A stretch of 64,000 bases of DNA from Brevibacterium picturae (GTDB lineage Bacteria; Actinomycetota; Actinomycetes; Actinomycetales; Brevibacteriaceae), in contig NZ_LT629739.1 in the NCBI RefSeq assembly GCF_900105045.1, positions 3,534,001 to 3,598,000 on the forward strand, given 5' to 3'. Position 1 is the stretch's first letter. The number at the start of each line of letters is the position of its first letter. This document shows positions 55,077-64,000 of the stretch, one piece after another. The notes under the pieces are model-generated. The model saw nothing but the letters and a program-made list of their open reading frames with translations, did not search any database and was not told the origin of the DNA. A program made the translations under genes and the position numbers.

Positions 55077-55493
55077 TCAGGGGTGCCGGCGGTCCCGGTT
55101 TCGCGGCTTTGCCATGTCTCCCAGGAACTTCTCCATCTCCCGGCGGTCCTTCTTCGTCGGTCGACCCAGCCCTTTGTCCCTGCGCGGGACGAATCCGCGC
55201 AGAGCAGGATCCGGCGGCGGGGTGAGATCCTCGTAGCACTGCACGGCGATCGACGACTGCGGACGCGTGGGGACGAATCCGGTGATCTTCCAGATGAATT
55301 CGGTGCCGGCCTTGCGCACTCGCACCTCCTGGCCGATGACGACCTTCTGCGCTGCCTTCACACGCTGACCGTCGACCTGGACGTGCCCGCCACGGCAGGC
55401 TTGAGTCGCCAGGTTCCGGGTCTTGAACATGCGGGTCGTCCACAGCCACACGTCCACGCGTACGTGCTTGCCCGGTGTGCGATCAATCTCCAC
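55077..55493 (-). CDS. hslR: S4-domain RNA-binding protein, Hsp15-like
   Basis: A 138-residue protein with an S4 domain (about 12-70: VRVDVWLWTTRMFKTRNLATQA, GGHVQVDGQRVKAAQ) and a basic tail (PTKKDRREMEKFLGDM). Members bind stalled 50S subunits carrying peptidyl-tRNA or rRNA. The start ATG 55493 reads MEIDRTPGKHVRVDVWLW. Downstream of the NUDIX gene on the same strand, 18 bp apart. The symbol reflects family resemblance only. Confidence 0.85.
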   Translation of the reverse strand: MEIDRTPGKHVRVDVWLWTTRMFKTRNLATQACRGGHVQVDGQRVKAAQKVVIGQEVRVRKAGTEFIWKITGFVPTRPQSSIAVQCYEDLTPPPDPALRGFVPRRDKGLGRPTKKDRREMEKFLGDMAKPRNRDRRHP

Positions 55494-55511
55494 TGTCAGC
55501 CTCCACCACAG

Positions 55512-56225
55512 TCAGGTCTCGCGCCCTTGGTCGCCTTCGCCATCGCTGCGCAGGGCGAGCTCGGAACGGCGGGTGAATGTCTGAGCCGGGCGGCCGCGTC
55601 CCTGGGTCAGAGCCCGCCCGGTAGGTGCGAGGAGCGGCAGCATCGTGCGGCGGAACGTGTCTGCCTGCAGATTCTCTCCCGACACGATCTCATGCAGCTC
55701 ACGCAGCTGTCGGAGCGAGAACTCATCCGGCAGCAGCCCGAACGGGTCTGGTGTGCGCTCATGCAGGGAACGCAGACGGTGCACCGCGACCCGCACGATC
55801 TCCTGATGCTCGGCACTGAGCTCACGCACCGAATGCACGGGCGCCAGTTTTCGCCGCCGCGCATCCTGCGGATCCGGTTCGGTCTCCGGGGAGCTTGCGT
55901 CACCGAATCCCACATCTCTCGTCGACAGCACGTCGAGGTGGGCCACCGAGATCACCCAGCCACGATCATCTCGATCGGGCTGGTCGAAGACATGGAGCTG
56001 GACGGGGGCGCGATCGACGAGCCGCGCCTTTTCGCGCAGACACCGTGCGACAGCCTCGGCGAGTCGTTCCTGGGGACGCAGAATCGAGCCCGGCAGCTGC
56101 CAAACTCCGTCGCCGGGATGTGTGAGGAGCACGTGCAGGCCACGTCCGGGAACGGGGCAGAGGACCGCGGTGTCGACCGCGACCGAGGGCCGTGGGAACT
56201 GCGTCAGTTGAGTGGAATCAGGCAT
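55512..56225 (-). CDS. NUDIX-domain regulator, NrtR-like
   Basis: A 237-residue protein. The N-terminal NUDIX fold (about 10-140) has VWQLPGSILRPQERLAEAVARCLREKA in place of the canonical Nudix box; the catalytic REx2EExGU is degenerate. The C-terminal winged helix (about 150-235: GLLPDEFSLRQLRELHEIV, GRPAQTFTR) is characteristic of NrtR, the ADP-ribose-sensing repressor of NAD metabolism genes. No NAD genes are beside it, so its target is unknown. Divergent from proS. Confidence 0.85.
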   Translation of the reverse strand: MPDSTQLTQFPRPSVAVDTAVLCPVPGRGLHVLLTHPGDGVWQLPGSILRPQERLAEAVARCLREKARLVDRAPVQLHVFDQPDRDDRGWVISVAHLDVLSTRDVGFGDASSPETEPDPQDARRRKLAPVHSVRELSAEHQEIVRVAVHRLRSLHERTPDPFGLLPDEFSLRQLRELHEIVSGENLQADTFRRTMLPLLAPTGRALTQGRGRPAQTFTRRSELALRSDGEGDQGRET

Positions 56226-56391
56226 GCTCTTCGTATCGGTCAGGAAAGTGGTCGGTCGGTGAATCGGCCCGAATGGTGCAGGCCCTGGTGGATGTCTGTG
56301 CCCACCAGTCTAATTCGCTTCCACGACCTGACGAATCTGCACTCGGCAGGCGGCGGTTCCGATAGCCAGTCTGATCTGTTTTTCCGCACAG

Positions 56392-56422
56392 TTGCCGTGC
56401 GCATACCCGCGTGCGATAGGGT
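56392..56422 (+). promoter_or_regulatory. Probable promoter of proS
   Basis: TTGCCG (56392-56397), 17 bp, GATAGG (56415-56420), or TAGGGT with a 19-bp spacer, about 40 bp before proS. The rest of the 233-bp gap from the NUDIX gene shows nothing further. Confidence 0.5.
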
Positions 56423-56458
56423 TCGATCTGAGTCCTGACAAGTTGAGGAGTATCACCC

Positions 56459-58351
56459 ATGGCCCTGCGCATGTCGTCCCTGTTTGTGCGAACCCAAAAG
56501 GAGGACCCGGTCGGTGCCGAGGTCGCCAGCCACAAACTGCTGCACCGTGCGGGGTACATCCGCCGATCGGCCCCGGGGATCTACACATGGCTGCCGTTGG
56601 GGCTGCAGGTACTGGGCAAGATCGAAGCCATCGTGCGTGAGGAGATGGCCCGAGCCGGCTCACAGGAAGTCCATTTCCCCGGCCTGCTGCCCGCCGACCC
56701 GTACCGGAAATCCGGACGCTGGGAGGCCTTCGGACCGGACCTGTTCCACCTCCAGGACCGCAAAGACAACGACTACATCCTGGCCCCCACTCACGAAGAG
56801 GTCTTCACCCTCCTCGTCAAGGATCTCTACTCCTCCTACAAGGACCTCCCGCTCTCGATCTACCAGGTCCAGACGAAGTACCGTGACGAGGCCAGGCCGC
56901 GCGCGGGTCTGCTGCGCGGACGCGAATTCATCATGAAGGACGCCTACTCCTTCGACATCGACGATGCCGGGCTCGACGCCTCCTATGAGGCGATGCGCGT
57001 GGCCTACCTCCGCGCCTTCGCCCGCCTCGGACTTCCGTGCCTGCCGGTCAGGGCCACTCCGGGCGCCATGGGCGGCTCGGGCACCGAGGAGTTCATCTAC
57101 CCCTCCGAAGTCGGCGAAGACACCTTCGTGCGCTCACCCGGCGGGTACGCGGCCAACGTCGAGGCCGTGACCTCGATCGTGCCCGACGCGATTGAATACT
57201 CGCTCTCGCCCGCGGCCCGCGTCGAGGACACCCCCGACACGCCCACGATCGAGACCCTCGTCGACGCCGCGAATGCGAACCACCCGCGCGAAGACCGGGC
57301 GTGGACCGCGGCAGACACGCTCAAGAACGTCGTCTGCGCGATCACCCACCCCGACGGCACTCGCGAGATCATCGTCATCGGCCTGCCCGGCGACCGTGAG
57401 GTCGATCTCGACCGCGCCGCCGGCACAGGAATGCTGGGCAATGGTGAGGTCGGCCTCGAAGCGGCCACTGCCGAGGATCTCGCCGCCCACCCTGAGCTCG
57501 TCAAGGGCTACATCGGACCGGGTCTGAGTCCCGAGACGCAGTTGCTCGGCCTCGAAGGCAGCTCGAAGGTCCGTTTCCTCCTCGATCCTCGTGTCGTCGA
57601 CGGCACCCGGTGGATCACCGGCGCAAACGAGCCCGGCCGTCACGTCTTCGACCTCGTCGCCGGCCGCGACTTCACCTCCGACGGCACCATCGAAGCCGCC
57701 CAGGTGGTCCTCGGCGACCCCGCACCCGACGGTTCCGGTCCGCTCGAGTTGGCCCGTGGCGTCGAGATCGGCCAGATCTTCAAGCTCGGCCGCAAATACG
57801 CCGAGTCCCTCGACCTCAAGGTCCTTGACCAGAACGGCAAGGCCACGACCGTGACCATGGGCTCCTACGGCCTCGGCGTCACCCGCGTCATGGCCTGCAT
57901 CGCGGAGGAATACCACAGCGAAACCGGTCTCCTCTGGCCCCAGCACCTGGCCCCGGCCGACGTGCACATCATCGCCGCCGGCAAGGGCGAGGAGATCGCC
58001 GAGGCGGCCGAGACGCTGACATCCGAACTCGAGTCCGAGGGCGTCACCGTCCTCCTCGACGATCGTGGCAAGGTCTCACCCGGCTTCAAATTCGCCGATG
58101 CCGAGCTCATCGGCATCCCCACCGTGATCGTCGTCGGTCGCGGCCTGGCCGATGGAGTGGTCGAAGTCCGCAATCGTCTCACCGACGAGAAGCAGGACCA
58201 GCCCGTCGCCGAGGTGGTCGCTTCCACCGTGGCCGCGGTCCGCACCGCTTACGCCACGGCAGATGGTGCGGCCGACGCCGCGATCGCCGATGCCGCGGGG
58301 GGCGCTGCGGGCGGGGAGGTCGCTGCGGTCGCGGACACATCTGCACTGTGA
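56459..58351 (+). CDS. proS: Prolyl-tRNA synthetase, bacterial type
   Basis: Class II synthetase, 630 residues. Motif 1 region is around [18 protein letters not shown], motif 2 is [17 protein letters not shown] and motif 3 is [17 protein letters not shown]. The editing (INS) domain lies about 235-400 and the anticodon-binding domain about 500-600. The last 35 residues are an Ala-rich tail ([15 protein letters not shown]). The ribosome site TTGAGGAG precedes the ATG. Confidence 0.96.
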   Translation: MALRMSSLFVRTQKEDPVGAEVASHKLLHRAGYIRRSAPGIYTWLPLGLQVLGKIEAIVREEMARAGSQEVHFPGLLPADPYRKSGRWEAFGPDLFHLQDRKDNDYILAPTHEEVFTLLVKDLYSSYKDLPLSIYQVQTKYRDEARPRAGLLRGREFIMKDAYSFDIDDAGLDASYEAMRVAYLRAFARLGLPCLPVRATPGAMGGSGTEEFIYPSEVGEDTFVRSPGGYAANVEAVTSIVPDAIEYSLSPAARVEDTPDTPTIETLVDAANANHPREDRAWTAADTLKNVVCAITHPDGTREIIVIGLPGDREVDLDRAAGTGMLGNGEVGLEAATAEDLAAHPELVKGYIGPGLSPETQLLGLEGSSKVRFLLDPRVVDGTRWITGANEPGRHVFDLVAGRDFTSDGTIEAAQVVLGDPAPDGSGPLELARGVEIGQIFKLGRKYAESLDLKVLDQNGKATTVTMGSYGLGVTRVMACIAEEYHSETGLLWPQHLAPADVHIIAAGKGEEIAEAAETLTSELESEGVTVLLDDRGKVSPGFKFADAELIGIPTVIVVGRGLADGVVEVRNRLTDEKQDQPVAEVVASTVAAVRTAYATADGAADAAIADAAGGAAGGEVAAVADTSAL

Positions 58352-58364
58352 ACTGACGTAGGTG

Positions 58365-59171
58365 ATGGAGGCTCTCACCGCCGGCGTCGATGTCACACTC
58401 GGCATGCTTCTGTGGCTGTTGGCCGCGGGCGTGCTGGCCGGGTGGATCGATGCCGTCGTCGGAGGCGGCGGACTGATCCAGCTTCCGGCACTGCTTCTGG
58501 TCCCGGGCATGACTCCGGTCCAAGCGGTTGCCACGAACAAAGTGGGATCGATCGCGGGCACGACCGCCTCGGCGGTGACATATCTGCGTAAGATCACGCC
58601 CGATCGGTCGGCGACGATCCCTGCCGCGGCCACGGCCTTCCTCGGAGCGGTCCTCGGCGCCAAACTCGCAACACTGGTCCCCGGCGAACTCTTCACTCCG
58701 CTCATCCTGGCCGCCCTCATCGGGGTCGGACTCTTCACGGTCATCAACCCCAGCCTCGGCGCCGATGCGACCCTCCGATTCGGAGAGTCCTCGAAACGCC
58801 ACCACGGTCTGTCATGGCTGATCGGCTTGGTCATCGGCATCTATGACGGTGTGTTGGGCCCAGGCACCGGTTCCTTCCTCGTCATCGCGTTCGTCACGGT
58901 CATCGGATTCTCGTTCCTCCAGGCCTCGGCCACGGCGAAGGTCATCAACTGGGCGACGAACTTCGGAGCCCTCGTCTATTTCATCCCCGATGGCCAGGTG
59001 GTGTGGGCGCTCGGCCTCGTCGTGGCCGTGGGCAACGTCCTGGGCGGGATCGTCGGGGCGCGCACGGCGCTGAAGCAGGGATCAGGCTTCGTTCGAGTCG
59101 TCTTCGTCGTCGTAGTCTCCGCGATGATCCTCAAACTCGGCTACGACGTGATGTCCGGCCTCATCCACTGA
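58365..59171 (+). CDS. TauE/SafE-family (TSUP) membrane transporter
   Basis: A 268-residue permease with about eight helices in two homologous halves. Features include GWIDAVVGGGGLIQLPALL in the first half and GIYDGVLGPGTGSFLVIAF in the second, the paired Gly-rich signatures of the family, which exports or imports sulfite, sulfoacetate or other organosulfur anions. GTG 58362 or ATG 58365 starts it, 10-13 bp after proS. The substrate is unknown. Confidence 0.9.
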   Translation: MEALTAGVDVTLGMLLWLLAAGVLAGWIDAVVGGGGLIQLPALLLVPGMTPVQAVATNKVGSIAGTTASAVTYLRKITPDRSATIPAAATAFLGAVLGAKLATLVPGELFTPLILAALIGVGLFTVINPSLGADATLRFGESSKRHHGLSWLIGLVIGIYDGVLGPGTGSFLVIAFVTVIGFSFLQASATAKVINWATNFGALVYFIPDGQVVWALGLVVAVGNVLGGIVGARTALKQGSGFVRVVFVVVVSAMILKLGYDVMSGLIH

Positions 59172-59182
59172 CGCATCCCATC

Positions 59183-59252
59183 GCTAAACCTCCCCGACGT
59201 CACTAATACCGCATGGCGCTGGGCGCAATTAGTGACGTCGGGGAGGTCTAGC
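59183..59252. terminator. 25-bp-arm palindrome between convergent genes (bidirectional terminator or repeat element)
   Basis: Arms 59183-59207 and 59228-59252 are inverted complements with one mismatch and a 20-base loop. The conserved interior includes CCTCCCCGACGTCACTAAT. It fills the gap between the TauE and kinase genes. Confidence 0.8.
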
Positions 59253-59262
59253 GGGGCGGTGC

Positions 59263-60282
59263 TCAGCCGATCGGTTTGAGGGCGTGGGCATTGACCCCGG
59301 CGACGTCGGCACCCGACAGGGCGCGTGCCACCCACAGCGAACGCGCCGCATCGGCCAAGGCCTCGGTCGACCCGCTGCGGGCCGACCTCAGGTACCAGAA
59401 CATGTTCGAGATTTCCCGCGCGACGGCCGCACCCATTCCGTACTGCGGATCCATACCTGCGCACAGAGCGAGGTCGGAGGCGAAGCCGCGCAGCCACGCC
59501 GCCTGGGCCTGCGGATGCTGGGACGGAATCTCCACGAGGCGATTCCACAGCACCGGCGCCAAAGTGTAGGCGGTCGGCCCCGACAGTGGCTGCGGGTCGA
59601 TGGCCTTCCACGTCGAGATGCCGGCGGCATCGGGGTTGCCGGCGAGGATGTTGTAATAGTGCAAATCGGCGTGGATGAGCCAATTGTCGTCAGACCCAGC
59701 CAGAGTGTGCATCCAATTGCGCGCGAACGAGAGCAGCAGCGAGTCACCCCGGACGGCCTCTGACCAGCCGCTGAGCAGACCGGAATCGGCGTCGAAGGTG
59801 CTCAACCATCCGGCGGCCACATCCTGGACCCGCAGGAACTCCGAATCCGCCGGAACCTCCAGGGAGCGTTGCAGGGCTCCCCACACCGGCGGCACATCGG
59901 CCAAGGGCAGGACGGAGAGATTGTCCTTCGTCCGCAGTCGTTCCTGCAGCGTCACCCGGAAGCTGTGATCGTCCCTGATCACCCGGACGGCGCCGTGCCC
60001 GTTCCACATCTTCAGCGCCCGCAGCGCCTGCGCATGCGCGGCCGTATGCGCCGAGGTGGGGGCCGCAAAGCGCAGAACACCCTGATAGTTCTCCTGGGTC
60101 AGGACCGGAATGACGAGGCTCTCGCACCCGGCCCACGGCGCGCCGGGGACCTCGTCGAAGCTCAGCTGCCACCGATCGGCGAGCTCGTTGGCCATGAAAT
60201 CCAGGGCCGCGACCCAGGACGTGGTGCGGAACTCGCCGATGATGTCGCGTGTGGCGTTGAACAGGACCGGTGGGACCTTCAC
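59263..60282 (-). CDS. Aminoglycoside/hydroxyurea phosphotransferase-like kinase
   Basis: A 339-residue APH(6)/hydroxyurea-kinase-like protein with the catalytic loop WLIHADLHYYNILAG (H-x-D-x4-N) and the metal site TWKAIDPQPLSGP. GTG 60282 is in a GTGA overlap with the lipoprotein gene. Streptomycin-type 6-phosphotransferases belong to this family, but such genes are widespread in actinobacterial chromosomes and resistance is not implied. It is coupled to the lipoprotein gene upstream. Confidence 0.85.
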   Translation of the reverse strand: MKVPPVLFNATRDIIGEFRTTSWVAALDFMANELADRWQLSFDEVPGAPWAGCESLVIPVLTQENYQGVLRFAAPTSAHTAAHAQALRALKMWNGHGAVRVIRDDHSFRVTLQERLRTKDNLSVLPLADVPPVWGALQRSLEVPADSEFLRVQDVAAGWLSTFDADSGLLSGWSEAVRGDSLLLSFARNWMHTLAGSDDNWLIHADLHYYNILAGNPDAAGISTWKAIDPQPLSGPTAYTLAPVLWNRLVEIPSQHPQAQAAWLRGFASDLALCAGMDPQYGMGAAVAREISNMFWYLRSARSGSTEALADAARSLWVARALSGADVAGVNAHALKPIG

Positions 60283-61256
60283 TTCTGCGCCTCCGCCTCT
60301 CCGGAGTCCCCGGAATAGGTATAGCGAAGCACCTGTGGGCTGGCGAAGACCGCGCGCGTCCGGGCCGATTCCCACAGCCGCAGAGCGGCTCGCGTATCGG
60401 TCTGCAGCCATGGCAGGAGGGCCGCGGCGATTCCGTCTTCAAGCGACAGCGCCAGCTCCTCGGCGGTCTCCGGGTCGGTGGGGCTGGGATCGAGCTTCCA
60501 CGAAGGAGCAGCCGGGTCGGCGTTCTTCTCGCCGAGCTTTTCGAGCATCTCTCCGGCCAGTGCTCCCAGGGATTCCAGGCGTGCCACAGCGCGTTGGCGT
60601 TCGCGCGACTTCGCATCGAAGTTCACGGCGAGACGCTCGTAGCCGTAGGAGGCCGCCCGGGCTTGGTTGAGGATCGCATTCCACATCGGGGGAGCGGTGG
60701 ACTCGTCGGCGGTCGGCACCTGTTCGTCGGCGGAGTCCGTGGCCTTCGCCGACTCGGTCTCACCGGAGGCGCCGACGGGACTGGTTGTGCGTGACTTCCG
60801 GATCAGGGCATCTGAGCTGCGGATGATTTCGGCGTCCTTCGTCCCGGCGGTCAGGGCAAGGCCGGTCGCCACGTCGACCAGGACGGGATTGAGGCCGGAG
60901 CCCAAGTTCGGCAGGTCGGTGAATACGGCAGTGGAGACCACCTCGGCGGCGGCGATGTAGGTGCGCGGCTCCTCAGACGGTGGGGGCTCGGTGGCCATCT
61001 CAGTCGGAGGGGACCAGACCGGGCCGATGGCATCCCGGAATTTCTGCAGGGCCTCACCCGCGGTCTCCGGATCGTTGTCCCCCGCAGTAGTGGCGGCGAG
61101 GATTCGGGCGATCCGATTGCGCAGCCGGTTCGTCTCATCGAGGGTCGGAACGTCCGGGGGAGTGTCGAGCCTCACGCCGCAGCCCGACAGCAGACCCAGG
61201 CTCGCCCCGCTCGCACCGAAGAGGAGAAGTGCGCGGCGGCTGACGGGAAAACGCAT
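60279..61256 (-). CDS. Tat-type lipoprotein with ferritin-like (DUF4439-like) region
   Basis: A 325-residue exported lipoprotein. The signal begins VSRRALLLFGASGAS (twin arginine) and ends LLSGC, lipidated Cys26. The body is helical, with a low-complexity linker (about 165-190) and a C-terminal part (MWNAILNQARAASYGYERLA onward) resembling the ferritin-like DUF4439 domain. Function unknown. It is divergent from rimP and overlaps the kinase gene. Confidence 0.82.
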   Translation of the reverse strand: MRFPVSRRALLLFGASGASLGLLSGCGVRLDTPPDVPTLDETNRLRNRIARILAATTAGDNDPETAGEALQKFRDAIGPVWSPPTEMATEPPPSEEPRTYIAAAEVVSTAVFTDLPNLGSGLNPVLVDVATGLALTAGTKDAEIIRSSDALIRKSRTTSPVGASGETESAKATDSADEQVPTADESTAPPMWNAILNQARAASYGYERLAVNFDAKSRERQRAVARLESLGALAGEMLEKLGEKNADPAAPSWKLDPSPTDPETAEELALSLEDGIAAALLPWLQTDTRAALRLWESARTRAVFASPQVLRYTYSGDSGEAEAQK

Positions 61257-61386
61257 AGGCCAATCCTAGCGGATGCTTAACCTCAGCCAGGGAGTCGCTT
61301 AGGGTGGGGCTAAGTCAATCAGCAGGGCAGAAACGACGTTTCCGCGCGGGGTTCACCTCGTGATCGGGACGGGGACTGGAGGACAC

Positions 61387-61851
61387 ATGGATGAGGACGT
61401 GGCGCGGATCGAGGAGATTCTGCGTGAGCCGCTGAAGACCTCCGGGTTCTACCTGGAATCGGTGAAGGCCGTCGCCGCCGGCCAGCGGCGGGCGCTGACG
61501 GTCGTCGTCGACCTCGATGAGTCCAGCACGGAACCGATGTCGATGGACAAGATCGCCGAATCCAGCCGACTCGTCGGGGATACCCTCGACGACGTCGAGA
61601 TCTTCCGTGATAAGCCCTATCAGCTCGAGGTCACCAGCCCGGGCGCGACGCGGAAGCTCGAGTGCCCTCGGCACTTCAAGCGTGTGCTCGGACGCCGGCT
61701 CGAAATCAGCACGAAGAAGCACTCCTTCAAGCTCGATCTCGACGATGTGGGCGAGAACTCAATTTCGGGAACCGATCCCGCCAGTCGTGAGAAGCGCACG
61801 GTCTCGCTCAGCGACATCGTCAAGGCGCAGGTCGAACTCAAATTTCGGTGA
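61387..61851 (+). CDS. rimP: Ribosome maturation factor RimP
   Basis: 30S assembly factor, 154 residues. Two-domain architecture with the N-terminal DVARIEEILREPLKTSGFY and LEVTSPGATRKLE at the domain junction. GGAGG precedes ATG 61387; a GTG 27 bp upstream is in frame. It heads rimP-nusA-ylxR-infB, the usual order. Confidence 0.95.
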   Translation: MDEDVARIEEILREPLKTSGFYLESVKAVAAGQRRALTVVVDLDESSTEPMSMDKIAESSRLVGDTLDDVEIFRDKPYQLEVTSPGATRKLECPRHFKRVLGRRLEISTKKHSFKLDLDDVGENSISGTDPASREKRTVSLSDIVKAQVELKFR

Positions 61852-61934
61852 GCGTAATCTGAGATAGAATGTCACGCCTGCATAAATGAAGACAGACAAT
61901 TCAATGCTCGAGGGAGCCGGAGAGGATATAGGCC

Positions 61935-62897
61935 ATGGATATCGACCTCAGTGTTCTGCGCATTATCGAGCGAGAGCGGGAGATTCCGCTCGACACTCTG
62001 ATCGAACTCATCGAACAAGCGCTGTTCCTTGCCTATCAGAAGACCGAGGGTGCGTGGCCAGATGCCCGTGCTGAACTCGACAAGGCCTCGGGCGAAGTTC
62101 GCATCCTCGCCGTCGAGTTCGACAACGATGACACTCCGATCGGCGAGTTCGATGATACTCCCACCGGCTTCGGACGCATCGCCGCGCAGACGGCTCGCCA
62201 GGTCATCCACCAGCGGCTTCGCGATGTCGAGGACGAATCGGTGCTCGGCAGCTTCAAGGGCCGCGAAGGTGAGATCGTCTCCGGCACCATTCAGCAGGGC
62301 AGGGATCCGCAGATGGTGCAGGTCGACCTCGGCGATGTCGAGGCAGTGCTGCCGCCCCACGAACAGGTTCCGGGTGAGACCTACCGGCACGGAACACGCA
62401 TTCGCGTGTACATCGCCGACGTCCACAAGGGGCCGAAAGGCACATCCGTCACCGTTTCGCGCACACACCCGAACCTCGTGCGCAAGCTGTTCGCGCACGA
62501 AGCACCGGAGATCGCAGATGGCACCGTCGAAATCGTCTCCCTGGCACGGGAAGCCGGTCACCGGACCAAACTCGCGGTGCGGGCCACGAAGCCCGGCGTG
62601 AATGCGAAGGGGTCATGCATCGGCGAGCTCGGTTCCCGCGTTCGCGCCGTGATGAATGAACTGGGCCAGGAGAAGATCGACATCGTCGACTACAGCGACG
62701 ACCCGGCCAAGTTCATCTCTCACGCACTCTCACCCGCCAAAGCGAGGCAGGTGGACATCCTCGATCCAGATCTGCAGGAATCACGCGCCATGGTCCCTCG
62801 AGACCAGCTCTCCCTGGCCATCGGCAAGGAAGGGCAGAATGCGCGCCTGGCAGCCAAGCTCACCGGCTGGAAGATCGACATCATCGCTGTTGAGTAG
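61935..62897 (+). CDS. nusA: Transcription termination/antitermination protein NusA
   Basis: RNA-polymerase-binding elongation factor, 320 residues. N-terminal polymerase-binding domain (about 1-110), S1 domain (about 115-185, [20 protein letters not shown]) and two KH domains (about 190-320) ending [20 protein letters not shown]. The short actinobacterial form lacks the C-terminal acidic repeats. GGAGAGGATA lies before the ATG. Confidence 0.96.
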   Translation: MDIDLSVLRIIEREREIPLDTLIELIEQALFLAYQKTEGAWPDARAELDKASGEVRILAVEFDNDDTPIGEFDDTPTGFGRIAAQTARQVIHQRLRDVEDESVLGSFKGREGEIVSGTIQQGRDPQMVQVDLGDVEAVLPPHEQVPGETYRHGTRIRVYIADVHKGPKGTSVTVSRTHPNLVRKLFAHEAPEIADGTVEIVSLAREAGHRTKLAVRATKPGVNAKGSCIGELGSRVRAVMNELGQEKIDIVDYSDDPAKFISHALSPAKARQVDILDPDLQESRAMVPRDQLSLAIGKEGQNARLAAKLTGWKIDIIAVE

Positions 62898-62954
62898 GCA
62901 GCGAGCGTGACCTGAACCACTCGGGGTGTGGCGCGGGTGGGGATTCAAGTGCTG

Positions 62955-62971
62955 TAGAATTGTGTACTGTG
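62955..62971 (+). promoter_or_regulatory. -10-like element just before ylxR, possible leaderless start
   Basis: TAGAAT (62955-62960) lies 8 bp before GTG 62969, so a transcript starting about 62967 would have almost no leader. No good -35 was found. Confidence 0.35.
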
Positions 62972-63244
62972 ATTGTTGGCGATGCACCCCGAAGGACGTG
63001 CATCGCCTGCAGGCAAAAGGCCGATCGGGACGAACTCACGCGATTCGTGATTCGACCCGATCAGCATCCGGCCATCGTCCATGACGTGTCAGCGACACTG
63101 CCGGGACGAGGAGCCTGGGTGCACCCGGACGCCGCATGCCTGAAGAAGGCGTTGACGTCCGCATCCTTCGCTCGAGCCTTTCGAACGAAGGTCACCGCCT
63201 CGGACCTGCCGAGGATGGATACCGAACCCAAGAAGAGCGGGTAG
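62969..63244 (+). CDS. ylxR: YlxR family RNA-binding/nucleoid-associated protein
   Basis: A 91-residue protein of the YlxR (DUF448) family with [20 protein letters not shown] and [17 protein letters not shown]. In other bacteria it binds RNA or regulates expression. Start GTG 62969 is favoured; TTG 62960 is in frame. Between nusA and infB as usual. Confidence 0.92.
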   Translation: MIVGDAPRRTCIACRQKADRDELTRFVIRPDQHPAIVHDVSATLPGRGAWVHPDAACLKKALTSASFARAFRTKVTASDLPRMDTEPKKSG

Positions 63245-63302
63245 CTGAGAATGGATGACAAGTTGTGAGTGTCGTGCGATGACACCGCTATCGGAATTCG
63301 AG

Positions 63303-63363
63303 AGAGCAGTGAAATGAGAACTGCTCTTCATTGATGAGGTTCTTTCCTGACCGGGAAAGAACC
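63303..63363 (+). promoter_or_regulatory. Two hairpins in the infB leader
   Basis: AGAGCAGT (63303-63310) / ACTGCTCT (63320-63327) and GGTTCTTTCC (63338-63347) / GGAAAGAACC (63354-63363). The second ends 4 bases before the infB ribosome site, so it may affect initiation. The 133-bp gap holds no gene. Confidence 0.5.
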
Positions 63364-63377
63364 CGGACAGGAGAACT

Positions 63378-64000
63378 GTGGCAAAGCCCCGTGTCCATGA
63401 GCTCGCGAAAGAGCTCGGCACTACAAGCAAGAACGTCCTCGAAAAACTCCAGGACCTGGGCGAATTCGTTCGCTCCGCTTCCTCGACCCTCGAAGCACCC
63501 GTCGTGCGGAAGGTGAAGGAAGCCTACGCCGATTCCGCTCCGGCCGAGTCCAGCGGAGACGCCAAGTCCGGTGGAGACAAGACCTCCGGCGCAGCCGATT
63601 CGAAGTCGGCAGCCAAGCCGGGCGCAAAGCCTGCGGCCAAGCCGGGTGCGCCCAAGCCAGGCGCGAAGACCCCGGCCAAGCCGGGAGCTCCCAAGCCCGG
63701 AGCCAAGGCAGCATCGGCGCCGACTGAAGCAGCCGAATCCACCCCTGCAGAAGCGAAGCCCGCAGCCAAGTCGACCGGTGCGAAGCCGGGCGCGAAGCCT
63801 GCCCCCACACCTGCTGCAGAGACTGAATCCGCTGCAGACGCTAAGTCTGCAGATGCTAAGACTGCTGGCACCGAGTCCGCTGACGCCGACGCAACTGCCG
63901 CAGCCGATTCCTCGACTGAGCAGGCCAAGCCGGCGGCGCGGTCGAACGCCCCGAAACCAGGTGCCGCCCCGAAACCAGGTGCCGCTCCCAAGCCGGGTGC
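63378..64000 (+). CDS. infB: Translation initiation factor IF-2 (5' part)
   Basis: The first 207 codons of IF-2, cut by the window end. The IF2_N helix bundle is at residues 1-52 ([20 protein letters not shown]). A long Ala/Pro/Lys/Gly linker with many KPGA repeats follows, typical of actinobacterial IF-2; the GTPase domains are beyond the window. GTG 63378 follows ACAGGAG. Confidence 0.96.
   Translation, partial: MAKPRVHELAKELGTTSKNVLEKLQDLGEFVRSASSTLEAPVVRKVKEAYADSAPAESSGDAKSGGDKTSGAADSKSAAKPGAKPAAKPGAPKPGAKTPAKPGAPKPGAKAASAPTEAAESTPAEAKPAAKSTGAKPGAKPAPTPAAETESAADAKSADAKTAGTESADADATAAADSSTEQAKPAARSNAPKPGAAPKPGAAPKPG

Noticed and set aside
59263..60282. Streptomycin resistance gene
   Set aside because: Only family-level similarity, and the gene is coupled to a chromosomal lipoprotein gene beside rimP, not to mobile DNA.

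Overview
The window is 64 kb of a high-GC actinobacterial chromosome. Gene order, GTG starts, the zinc-free L32, an EhuBCD compatible-solute importer and a BCCT carrier suggest Micrococcales, most likely Brevibacterium or a close relative. This is an inference from gene content, not a database match. Most of the window is conserved core genome. One block, about 7.24-15.74 kb, looks acquired.

Layout. 1-3.2 kb: ectoine-type ABC importer (ehuB, ehuC, partial ehuD, reading left) with a divergent FadR-type GntR regulator, which overlaps coaD. 3.2-7.2 kb: coaD, an MFS carrier, DUF177, rpmF, rnc and the 5' part of mutM. 7.2-15.7 kb: accessory block with a second, complete mutM, merR / merA-merB, a MerF-like protein, a thioredoxin-like lipoprotein, a CcdA-like protein, a decayed small gene, and a divergent LysR/SDR pair. 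Fragments of the mutM 3' end lie at 13.63-13.77 kb and 15.67-15.74 kb. 15.8-18.7 kb: a membrane protein, a BCCT carrier and tRNA-Asn, all on the minus strand.

18.8-36.2 kb: smc, ftsY, amtB, ffh, rpsP, khpA, rimM, trmD, rplS, two signal peptidases, rnhB, DUF2469, yraN, comM and dprA. 36.2-49.6 kb: xerC, a convergent M23/VanY-type hydrolase, rpsB, tsf, pyrH, frr, cdsA, rlmN, a DivIVA-like gene, an unknown gene, a PrmC-related methyltransferase, a convergent glutaryl-CoA-dehydrogenase-like gene and dxr. 49.6-64 kb: rseP, a serine beta-lactamase-like hydrolase, ispG, a GNAT gene, an S4 protein, an NrtR-like NUDIX gene, proS, a TauE-type permease, an APH-like kinase, a lipoprotein, rimP, nusA, ylxR and the start of infB.

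The native mutM is cut near codon 263. Its zinc-finger end is missing there, and two non-identical copies of that end lie 6.4 and 8.4 kb downstream, each closing a cargo unit. The block carries its own full-length MutM, so glycosylase activity is probably preserved. This looks like repeated insertion at the mutM 3' end without a surviving integrase or transposase. Vicinal-cysteine tails recur in the mercury proteins, and a 43-bp tandem duplication has removed one from the CcdA-like protein. Other points of interest are a structured rplS leader, an rplS terminator lying inside the lepB start region, a GlnR-type box before amtB, long palindromes, and many short in-frame tandem duplications.
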